From Anniella stebbinsi (lineage: Eukaryota > Chordata > Lepidosauria > Squamata > Anniellidae): DNA of 64,000 nucleotides. Positions 54,804-64,000 of this stretch are shown here, piece by piece. Made by a program: the position numbers and the translations under genes. Location: assembly GCA_029215795.1 (NCBI GenBank), contig JARDYH010000004.1:35344001-35408000 (forward strand). The letters run 5' to 3'. Within the stretch, counting starts at the first letter, position 1; every line of letters starts with the position of its first letter. Below the pieces are notes generated by a model. That model saw nothing but the letters and a program-made list of their open reading frames with translations, was not told the DNA's origin and ran no database searches.

Positions 54804-57490
54804 ACAATGTGGGAAATTCACATCAGAAGCCCCTATATTTGTGACATTCCAGAGAGAAACACGATCCTGAGACAGAGGGGTACTTTTCTCCCCTACCAGC
54901 CTATACTGGATAGTCCTCGGTAGTGGGCCCTCCTAGGTCCACCTTAGTTTTGTGGAGTGATTTCATCCTTAGTATCCCATGATCCCAGTGGGATTTGGGA
55001 ACGATGGGATTTGACAAGAGCTGTTGCTTTGTTCTGATGTTTCCACATGTGTGGCTTTAGGAGGGAGTTAGATCTTGCTCTATTACTTTTCTAATGTCAC
55101 TGTGAGATTACTACCTCAGTTTACACACCAGTAGACAGTATGCATACATCTGCTTTCAAAGAAAACAGTCCTCCTGCATAAAAAAATATTAATACTTGGT
55201 TGGTGGCTGTAGAAGGAAGGAAAGTCAAAATGAGTATGAGTGTGTCCAAGTTCAAAACATTTGAGAAAAACTGCCATAAAGAAAATGGACTGCTGTGAGC
55301 TGTCTGGTATTAATTATATCTTGATTCTCTGAAGGCATCATGAAGAACTTTAGAAGTCCCCCCTCCTGCTTTACTATGTTGCAGGTACCCCCACTTCCCT
55401 AAAGCAATGGTTCTGCATGATTAATTCCTTGCCCTACTGAGTGAATCAACTCCTGCCACCAAGAACTGCCACCAAGATGAAGGTCTCGCTAGAGGGGTTA
55501 TGTGCCTGGTTCTCTGTAGAGAACTCCATATTGCAGATACAAGAGCTCTGCCTTTCCAAAAAGGATGGGGGCTGGAGGGAAGCGTGCCATTTCCTGTTCA
55601 GCTGGCTTTTTCATATATATGCTAAGCAGATAGTGGCTGGCTGAAATGCATAACCCATTCATCTTGCCTCATAGCTGGATAGCAATCCATCCTCTTCCTT
55701 TGTTTGCATGTGATTATGCCAAATGCTTTTGGACTAAGCCTGGAACTAGGAAGTGCTGATGTGCTAAAAATCCATCAGAACTGCACTATAAATAAGTGCA
55801 GCAATTAAAACACAGACACACCAAATAAACCGGTGTCGTAAACAGTCCCTTGCCAATCTAGCACTACGTATGTGCAGTAGCCATCAGGTGCATAATACAT
55901 ACACACACCCCTCTACACCAGACAGTCTCATATTACAGGCATATAATATGTAAGAATACATGAATCCTGCATTATTGATAGCCATGTAAAGATATATATG
56001 TGTCTACATAACCTGGTAATTCGCCTCTTTAATTTGTCTACTGGGCCAACTGAGTCTTTGGGTGAGTAGCAACTACCCTACAAAGCTGTTACAAGCATAA
56101 ATGCAAAAAGAATTTATATGTTTTAAAAATCTATAGAAATAATCAAGAATAGGGTTTGTGAAAGTAACCTAGAATCTGCTTCCTTAAGCAAGACCATTAA
56201 AATACTAACTTATATTACTATCATACAATCCATCCCACCCATCCTATTTAAGACACACCATCTAGACTATGTACTGCTGCCCAAGCAATAGGAGAGTGAA
56301 TAAAATGCCTAAAATAGAGGCATCTTGTATGATTTAAGGAAAAATTTAATGACATAATTCAGATGGTTCAGATAACATACTATTGAAGAAGGCGAATATC
56401 CCCCCAAGGGTGCTAGACAATCTGAATTGTGGGAAGACTCCTTCCCAGCACAAAGATGGCATTCAATTAGACCACAAAACATAAAACATACTCCACTAAG
56501 TTTTGTGATCAGAAAGGAAGGGGGTTTTGTTCACCAGAGGAAGGGGGATTCTCCAAAGACTTTAGAGAGCTCTTCCGCCACTGTTCTCCTGGTTCTTACT
56601 GGATGAGGTCAAAAGAGATGCACTGGAATACAAGCATAACACCTTTGAAGTTTGTGGAAATGTTTCCATTAGCTTTAGAATTATTTGGATGAGTATCAAA
56701 TAATTCTTGGGTGCATATAAAAATGGCTTGGCAGGGTGTGTTTCTAAAAACTAGATCCCATAACCACCTTCAGAAATCTAATCTAATCACCTTTAGGCTA
56801 TTCCCACCCACAATACATTGACAGACTGACATCTGTGATCAAGAACTTAAGCCAGAACCTAGAAAAACTTGAATGTTAGGTATTTATGAGAATGGCATGA
56901 TAATTTAGAAACGTTTATTTTTCCCCTTGCATTGCTTTACTGTGTAGATTGTTTTAGTCCATTTAATACAGACTTATTGTGGGTAATTTTTATATTATTG
57001 AGGATTACCATTATAGATGCCCTACAAAGAAGACATGATGACTATATACCGGTGGTGTACACATTCTCTGTTGCCTTAGCTACACTTATGGACATGAAAT
57101 CATTTTGCTGAACCGTGATTCTGATAAAGCGTTTCTGGAGGCCAATTTGATTCTCCCAATTTTGCTGTTAATACCAAATTTCAGAAGTAAAAGAGCATAC
57201 TATGTCCATTAAGTGTGATCATCATAAGCACACCTGGCAGTTTTGTCCATTAATGTGTGACTTTACCCAAATAAATGTATTTAGAATTAGTATACCTGTA
57301 AGCTATCTAATGTTAAACCCCAGTTAATTCAATTAACTGGGCTTTACGCGGTATCCCGGGACTAGTCTTCCCCAACTTGTAGAGTATGAAGTCAGGTGAA
57401 TATCATTTTGCTATATTAATTAAATTCCAAGGATGGCATCACTGAAAAGGTTTGATGGAACCGCAGGCTAATGACTGCTCCTCTCCCAAG
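54804..57490. other. Long repeat-poor stretch
   Basis: No gene, RNA or transposon end was recognised. One of the few multi-kilobase stretches with little visible repeat content; conservation cannot be judged here. Confidence 0.4.
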
Positions 57491-57491
57491 A

Positions 57492-57608
57492 CAGCTTTGC
57501 TCAATCAGGGGCCCTCCAGAAGCTTTGGACTATAACTCCTATCAGTCACAGCCACCATAGTCAACAGTCAAGGATGATGGAGAGCTGTAGTCCAAAAATC
57601 TGTGGGGA
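57492..57608. repeat. Palindromic MITE (ACTACAACTCCC family)
   Basis: 'gaagctttggactataactcctatcag' left; 'gagctgtagtccaaaaatctgtggg' right. Confidence 0.65.
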
Positions 57609-58640
57609 CCAGGTTAGGAGGAGGAGGCAGTAGCACCTGTGAGGCTGTATCCATTTTGTGACATGCTGTACAGAGAAAAGCTATAACTCTAATCAAGTGA
57701 AAGCCGACTAGCTGGGTATAAATATGAATATTCAGAAATATAATTTACATCTCCCAGTTCCTCCTTACTGAGAATGTCACTCTCCACCTGCACCCCTTCA
57801 GATATTTCATTGCCTGCCTGGAATCTCTGCCTGCCTGCCTGCCTCTCTCTCTATAGCTTTGAAGCAATGATTTCCGACAACATGAATCGGTCACTTTGGG
57901 TAGTAGATTGTGGAAGAGGCATCAATTTACTTCCTCCAACCGCTCTCGGAATCTGCCATTTAAAAATATGAAAGATGTGTGTATCTGTGTGCATTTCATT
58001 TTGAAATTTGGCTTCAGGTGTAAAAATGTTTAGGGCCTGCATTGCTCCATCTCATTCCCCCTGGTAATCGGGTTTAAATACACCTTGTATCAATTCAGGG
58101 TTGGGATAGCTTGATCTTATTGCATTGTGAAATTGTATGTGTGGATATTAGGGTAGGATGAAGTGGGTTCTGGATTCTAAATCCAGTAAGTTTTATATTG
58201 CATGGAACTATGTTTTTTTTTAAAGAGAGTAATGTGTGAAGTGATACCTAGTCCTAATAATGATTAAGTGTTTTTATGACTTGTTGGACTGGTTTGCATT
58301 TTGAATATTCAAAATTCAAAATTTGAATATTCAAGCTGCTGCTGTGGCTTGTCATGTTGTCCGAACCTGGGGACTGTGGGTTATCTGAGGGCTAAACACC
58401 AGTAAAACACCAGTAAAACATATTAAAAACTAAACATAGCAACAGAAACATAATATAGAATACCTCAGGCTAAACCCTTCCAAGGACGGCCTGATTAATG
58501 ACCTTCCAGAAGCTGGTGAAGACATTTTAGAAAGGTATTTAACATGTAGTTTTTTTTATCTGATGTGTGTGTTTTTAAAAAAATTAACTGCTGTTGTAGT
58601 CCTATCTGCTGCTGCGTTTTGTGTTTTAATGTTCAATTAT
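57609..58640. other. Unassigned stretch with (TGCC)n
   Basis: A CTGCCTGCCTGCCTGCC run at about 57826-57846. An AT-rich palindrome GAATATTCAAAATTC...TTTGAATATTC lies at 58303-58335. No gene recognised. Confidence 0.45.
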
Positions 58641-58649
58641 TTTTGTTTT

Positions 58650-58972
58650 AAATTACAGGGAAGTTTCTAATCGATTATTTTTGCTGTTAGCTTCCAGGTG
58701 GAAAGGCAGGGTATAAATGTTTGAATTACATAAAATGAAATAAAAACACCAAAAGGCAAGAAAAGAAAAAAATATTTAATATATCCATGGAGGTAAAATA
58801 ACTCTAAAATACAATTTCTGGGCAGCAAAAGCATATAGCAAATTAAAATATTTAGTGAGTTTAAAAAAACTGGGCAAATAGAAATAATCTTTGCCTGGTG
58901 CCAAAAGGTCAACAACAAAGGTGCCAAGAGGACCTTATTAGCATGGGCATTCCACAACTGGAAAGCTACTAA
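58650..58972 (-). mobile_element. L2-like LINE 3' fragment
   Basis: The plus strand reads from 'aggtggaaaggcagggtataaatg' (3' end) to 'aaggtgccaagaggacc...cattccacaactgg', the same layout as 46640-47015. Non-coding. Confidence 0.5.
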
Positions 58973-59110
58973 TAGGGTGACCATATTTTGGAAACCAAAA
59001 AGGAGGATAATATGGCCGCCCCAAGGGGGCGTGCCCATCAACATGGCTGTCCCCCAAGGGGGCATGCCCACCAACATGTCCAGCCCCCAAGGGGGCGTGC
59101 CCACCCAAAC
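58973..59110. mobile_element. hAT-like end (TAGGGTGACCATATTTTGG) with a minisatellite
   Basis: A left end of the TAGGGTGACC type at 58973 is followed at about 59011-59108 by three copies of a 33-bp unit with core CCCCCAAGGGGGC. No right end was found, so this is a partial element. Confidence 0.55.
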
Positions 59111-60056
59111 ATGGCCTTGGTCACATGTCTGATTTCACAGCATACAATTAAGACAAACCTGTTCTACACAATACCTTCATGTTAAAATCATTAAAATAAA
59201 GAACAAGTGAGACATTCAATGTATCTGAAATTAACTTTACTCACTCCTACCTTCCCTCAAATATGTTTTCTGACTGCAAATCCTTCACTGGATGACCGTA
59301 GTCCCAACTTTCCTAACATTTAACACTCTTTCCCCATCACGTTTCTCATATCCATACTCACAGATTCAGCATACTGCCACCACTGAACAAATGAAGCAGT
59401 TGACAAGTGCAGAAAAATCTAGTACAATGAACTAGCAACCTAGCATGCAGGAAGAGTATAAAAAATGATTACTCTGCAAACATTAGCCATGGAACAAAAT
59501 GGACTAAAGGCTTGTTGCAGTCACTTCTCATCTTTTAGCTTGTTTCAACTTCTGGTTTATTAGTGAGAAACTAATCTAAAAATGTGTCATATCTCTGGTT
59601 CATTAGCCATGTAAACAAGACCACAGTCAGTAGCAATACAAAGAAAGGCCAGAACAAATGCCCATTATCACAATGTTAGGCAAGAATCTTTCCCTCCTTT
59701 TATCCAAGTATATCCTGAAATCCCAGTCAGGGGCCCAAAGAAAACTGCCCAAAGACACTTTAGAAATAACTCTTGTTGATTTCAATAAAGTTTACTCCCA
59801 GATAAATGAATGTAGGATTGCAGCCTCTTCACATCTGTTCACCTTACTCAACAAGTTCAAGGCCCTCCTGTCAAGGACAACTATGCACTCACAGAACCTG
59901 GCCTCCTCGATCATGCAACCATCAGGTGCTGTCCAGAAAGATGCTTTCAGAGCCTAGGAGATCCAGACACACTCAAACAAGTCAAGCCAAGCCATGCTAT
60001 ACTGGGACAGAACAATTCTGGGACAAGACAATACTTTGCAAGCGGCCAGACATAAC
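59111..60056. other. Unassigned stretch
   Basis: No gene recognised. 59775-59825 contains the short 'cccagataaatgaatgtaggattgcagcc' repeat. Confidence 0.4.
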
Positions 60057-60058
60057 AG

Positions 60059-60103
60059 TAATAATAATAATAATAATAATAATAATTATTATTATTATTA
60101 TTA
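60059..60103. repeat. (AAT)n/(ATT)n palindromic microsatellite at an L2 3' end
   Basis: AAT units switch to ATT units just before 'aacccgcctctccc', exactly as in copy A. Confidence 0.9.
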
Positions 60104-61170
60104 ACCCGCCTCTCCCTACGGATCAAGGCGGGGAACACAATACACATACAAGCATAACAAGGTTAAAAAATTAAAACAAGAGAAACACATCATTAAAACA
60201 TTTTAAAATTCATCCGGATAGGCCTGCCGGAAAAGAACAGTCTTCACAACTCTCTTGAATTCGTGAAGACTGTCAGTTTGTCTAACCTCCTCTGGCAGAC
60301 CATTCCATAGTCTGGGAGCCATAGAAGAGAAGGTCCTCTGGGTAACACTCACCAGCCTAGCTCTGGCTGGCTTGAGTACGTTCTTCCCAGAGGACCTAAG
60401 TGTGCGGGGCGGATTGTACGGGAGAAGGCGATCCTGCAGGTAGCCTGGGCCCAAACCATGTAGGGCTTTAAAGGTAATAACCAACACTTTATACTTCGCC
60501 CGGAAACTGACCGGCAGCCAGTGAAGTGATTTTAAAACTGGTGTAATGTGGTCACCCCTAGGTGTACCGGTGACCAACCTGGCTGCCATATTTTGAACAA
60601 GTTGAAGTTTCCGGACTAGGCACAAAGGTAGCCCTATGTACAGCGCATTGCAGAAGTCGAGCCTCGAAGTTACCAGTGCGTGCACTACCGTCTTTAGGTC
60701 TTCCAACTCTAGGAAGGGGCGCAGCTGGCGTATCAGCCGAAGCTGATAGTAGGCACTCCTGGCCGTCGCATCAATCTGAGCTGTCATCTGGAGCGACGGA
60801 TCCAGGAGTACCCCCAAGCTGCGAACACAGTCTTTCAGGGGGGGTGTAACACCATCCAGAATTGGTTGACACACCTCCAAACCCAGGTTGGGGCCTTTGA
60901 CAGCAAGCACCTCCGTCTTGTCTGGATTCAGCTTCAGTTTGTTTTTCCTCATCCAGCCCATTACCGCCTCCAAGCATTCGTTCAGAGGAGACACACTATC
61001 CTTAGCTGACAATGTTGTTGAAGGCATAGAGAAATATATTTGGGTGTCATCAGCATATTGATAGCACCCCGCCCCATGCCTCCGGATGATCTCTCCCAGC
61101 GGTTTCATGTAAATGTTAAACAGCATTGGGGAAAGGATGGCACCTTACGGTACAAGGATGGCACCTTGCG
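60104..61170 (-). mobile_element. L2 LINE, 3' part, copy B
   Basis: Minus-strand L2 with its 3' end at the AAT/ATT repeat and 5' truncation near 61170. It includes the end of the reverse-transcriptase domain. Near the 5' edge a segment of about 22 bp (AAGGATGGCACCTT) occurs twice (61132 and 61154). Confidence 0.85.
60203..61126 (-). pseudogene. L2 ORF2 reverse transcriptase C-terminal half, still open
   Basis: An open frame of 307 codons. Near the start it has MLFNIYMKPLGEIIRRHG and the catalytic YADDTQIYFS box of L2-type reverse transcriptase, then WMRKNKLKLNPDKTEVL. After that come the same C-terminal blocks as copy A, ending FRQAYPDEF. The first ATG is simply an internal methionine, since the element is 5'-truncated. 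The lack of stops over 900 bases points to a recent insertion. An L2 protein lacking the endonuclease and half the polymerase would not be active. Confidence 0.8.
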
Positions 61171-61727
61171 GTCATACATATAAAAGAAAAACACAACTAC
61201 CTCATTGACATAGCAATACCTAATGACAAAAATGTTGCAGAAAAGGAAGAGGAAAAGAGAAACCCAGCAAAGGTTTTAGGAAATCTTGCTCATATTGGCA
61301 TAGGTTGAGATATTTTGCTGGTCAGAATTTTCATCAGTAGAACTCCAATGGAAATACCTTAATGGAAATGTCTTTAGGACTTTTAATAATTTTACTTTGG
61401 GCTTTCAGACTTCAGAAACTTCAGGTGGACAATATGAAATAACTAGCAATTACAGGAGAAGTGAAAAACCCTTCTCCACTGTCCCCCGTCCCCCCGGCAC
61501 CATGCCCATTGGCGCAAGAGCTAATAGTTAGATTCAAAAGATCAGTGAATTAATTGGAAAATTCATTAACAGTCTGACATGGGTTTTGAGAATTAATTGA
61601 GGAAATATATAGAAGATACAATATACAATGTGGATCTAGACTCCAGCTCAGCTAGATATGATCTTGTGAAGATTAATAAACTGAGGAGGAATTTGAGTTT
61701 TGATTTATTTATTTTTAGGAATCTATG
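61171..61727. other. Unassigned stretch
   Basis: Nothing assignable seen. Confidence 0.4.
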
Positions 61728-61852
61728 TATTTCAGCCTTCCCCAACCCAATTCTCTCCAAATGTCTTTGACTATGACCCCTATTTGGTCATGCTGACTGG
61801 GTGTTGAGAGTTGTATCCAACACATCTGGAGAGAACCAATTTTGGGGAGGAT
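61728..61852. repeat. Palindromic MITE (ACTACAACTCCC family)
   Basis: 'cagccttccccaaccc' and 'tttggggagg' ends; 'ttctctccaaatg' is mirrored by 'catctggagagaa'. Confidence 0.7.
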
Positions 61853-62400
61853 ACTATATTTAACAAGAATCACCTGTTTCTGTATAGTTACTAAAATGAT
61901 AAAACAAATGCCTGCACTAGTAAATATCACATAAATGAGGTAAAAACACCATGGCCAGTAACAATCATCCTTCAATAGAGATGGATAATAACTTATGTTA
62001 TCATGATGTTTAAAAGACCCATCAAAATTGCATCCATTTACTTTGCCTTTCACATAGCCATGAGCTGTCTTGAAATAAATCTCAAATATGATACCATTGC
62101 AGTTTTATATTCTTTTTCTACATTGATTCACGATTTATTCAAAGAAGAAGTGGTAAATAAATATTGCTAATAAGTCAATTCATACATAAATATATTACAA
62201 TGTTCTCCTCCAACAAAACAATCAAAGAAAAGCAAACGGGTGAGGTAACCAGACAAAGGGACTGCTTTGAAGCCAGTTTTCTGTTCCAGCAAAACACCTG
62301 TTTTCCAGAAAGCTAAACCAATTTCCTCAAATCATCTCTAAATATATTCTTAGAAAATTAATTCACTCAAATTTATTTCCTGTAACTAGGAATATCAACT
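61853..62400. other. Unassigned AT-rich stretch
   Basis: Nothing assignable seen. Confidence 0.4.
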
Positions 62401-62432
62401 CCATGCCATTCCCCCCCCCCCCACACGCTCCC

Positions 62433-62625
62433 AACAAGCACAGAAACACACAAAGTCCCTCAGGATCAGCCACCCCAAAACACACACACCCATTCATAGA
62501 AAACAACCATGCAACCCATTCACCCATCACACACTCCCAACATGCACAGAAACAAAGTTCCTCAGGATCAGCCACCCCAAAACACACACACACACACACA
62601 CACATTCATAGAAAACAACTATGCT
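62433..62625. repeat. Tandem duplication of about 103 bp with CA runs
   Basis: The segment with 'ctcaggatcagccaccccaaaacacaca' and 'cattcatagaaaacaac' occurs twice (62457 and 62560), each followed by a CA run of different length. Confidence 0.8.
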
Positions 62626-62629
62626 CTGT

Positions 62630-62985
62630 CCTGCTGCTCCTGCTGCTCCAGCGCTTTCTTCCAGCCTCTCTGCCAGGGCTATCTGAGGCTTGTCCTTGCC
62701 CTGCATGACCACGCAGGCCAAGAAAAGCCCCAGATTGGCCCAGGGAAGGGGCTGGAAGTTGTGTTTTGGACACACCAAAACATGACTTCCAGCCCCTCCC
62801 CCAAGCTGATCCAGGGCTTTTCTTGGGCTGTGCGACTGCGCTAGCCAAGGACAAGTCTGGGATGGCTCCTGGGAAGGCAGCAATTCCCAGACTTTGGACA
62901 AAATATGCCAATTTCCCCCCGGACACCATTTGTGCCACCCTGTTTCTGGACTTGTCTGGGGGAAACCAGACGTATGGTCAGTCTA
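62630..62985. mobile_element. Foldback MITE related to the TGACCATCCG family
   Basis: The right end reads 'ccagacgtatggtcagtcta' (62985). In reverse it resembles the TAGGGTGACCATCCGCCCGG end at 8068. The centre at about 62766-62783 is the turn of a long hairpin: 'ggggctggaagtt' pairs with 'gacttccagcccc'. The left end merges into the tandem repeat and is not defined. Confidence 0.5.
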
Positions 62986-64000
62986 GCTCCTTAAAAAAAG
63001 GACCACTTACGAGTGGCTCCCTACACAATTTCAGTATTTGGGAGTACTCAGAGCAGGACTTTTGATGATAGTCTCAAGTAACAATGAGGCACATATGGGA
63101 AAATACAGTTTTTAATGATGGTGGCCCCAAGGCTCTCTTGTTTTCAAGAGTGGCAGAAATCTTTTGCAACAAGCCGTTAAGTTGGCTGTTCCAGATGTTT
63201 TGGGTTCCTGACCATGTAACTGTCTCTGGCCATTCCTTATAGTTGCTTTTTTACCTGAGCAAAGCAATATATTGAAGGGTATTGCCCTTTCAAGTAGTAA
63301 ATAAAATTTCAGACCTAGTTCAAGCTGACATTGATGTTGTCCTTTTGCGGCATGCCATGTGCTCCAGAATCCATCCTGGCAGCAGACTCTAATTAATTTA
63401 TAGCTCTCATGGCACACTTCTCCGGGACCATTTACCAAAATAGCTTCTAATGTTTCCTGAGTTTTCTACACACTGATGTTAAGCTAATTGCTCTGAGATG
63501 GCTCAGTGGTTCCAGGCGCTGTTGTTTACTGCTTTACCATTCTGAGGAATCCCACCTCATTCAGGATCTAGTAAAAATAACACTTGCTTCATTTATATTA
63601 TACTTTTCTAACACATTTAACTGGTACCGAGGAGGATAATAAATGTTTGTCTTAATTTGCATTTTTGTGATGAAAGTTTTTTTGGGAGGGTCTGTTCTCC
63701 TGTCATTTGGTAATGATTTGGTAATGCTGCTGAACTGATATGGGGGAGTCTACACCAGCCATTTATTGCAGGATTGTATCACAGTCATTGTTAACAGGGC
63801 ACATGACGTTTACTTGCTCCCTCGGTGATCTTGGCTCCACCTCTTAAATTTTCCCAGAATATCCCTGACTGCTTTTGTAGCAGTTTTTCCGGCTGTCTCG
63901 CTTCCATTCCAAAGCCTGTTTGTGGTGTGCCCTCCCTTTGCAAGGTCGTTGCTGTTCGCCTCGAGTTCCGGGATCAGTGAACAGCCAGTAAGCTGTGAGG
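62986..64000. other. Unassigned stretch to the window end
   Basis: No gene recognised. The final 100 bases are moderately GC-rich with a few CpGs, but no exon can be supported. Confidence 0.4.

Noticed and set aside
62403..62938. Several overlapping frames of 80-124 codons
   Set aside because: Caused by CA repeats and a palindromic MITE, with equal-length frames on both strands.
63840..64000. Possible start of a CpG island or exon at the window edge
   Set aside because: CpG density is only moderate and no splice or coding signal is visible.

Overview
The window looks like intergenic or intronic DNA from a squamate reptile (lizard or snake). That rests on the repeat content, not on a gene: CR1 LINEs with a 3' end rich in ATTCTATG, L2-like LINEs with a YADD reverse transcriptase, a squamate-style L1, tRNA-derived and 5S-rRNA-like SINEs, many hAT-type MITEs and a Ty3-type LTR retrotransposon. 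I found no host protein-coding exon, rRNA, functional tRNA or CRISPR array. Every open frame with a recognisable protein belongs to a transposable element; the rest look like chance frames.

Layout. 1-5 kb: tRNA-SINE, a truncated foldback element, an L1 3' end and a small Harbinger-like MITE. 5-8.6 kb: a minus-strand CR1 split by a 1.2-kb hAT-type foldback element with a perfect 8-bp target duplication, then a 5S-like SINE split by a GC-rich hAT-type element. 8.6-20.7 kb: mostly unassigned DNA with short MITEs, SINE pieces and CR1/L2 fragments. 20.8-35.2 kb: three long foldback elements with TAGGG-TGTGCAC ends, two of them with perfect 8-bp duplications, among old LTR-like and CR1 fragments. 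35.3-39.7 kb: a rearranged minus-strand Ty3 retrotransposon whose parts lie in the order pol 3' end, polypurine tract, one LTR, leader, gag. 40-51 kb: LINE and MITE nests, a solo endogenous-retrovirus LTR inside a MITE, a 1.1-kb Harbinger-like element and a second candidate solo LTR. 51.8-61.2 kb: two closely related minus-strand L2 copies, both ending at an (AAT)n/(ATT)n palindrome. The last 3 kb holds tandem repeats and another foldback MITE.

The main new observation concerns the foldback elements. Their GC-rich hairpin modules, often centred on a TGATGTCATCA core, are repeatedly bordered by consensus 5' splice donors (AAG or CAG before GTAAG) pointing outward on both strands. This suggests mobile copies of a transposase promoter and first exon, duplicated head to head. 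That reading is inference; the motif positions are direct observations. Many junctions also show who inserted into whom, so a relative order of insertions can be read for several nests.
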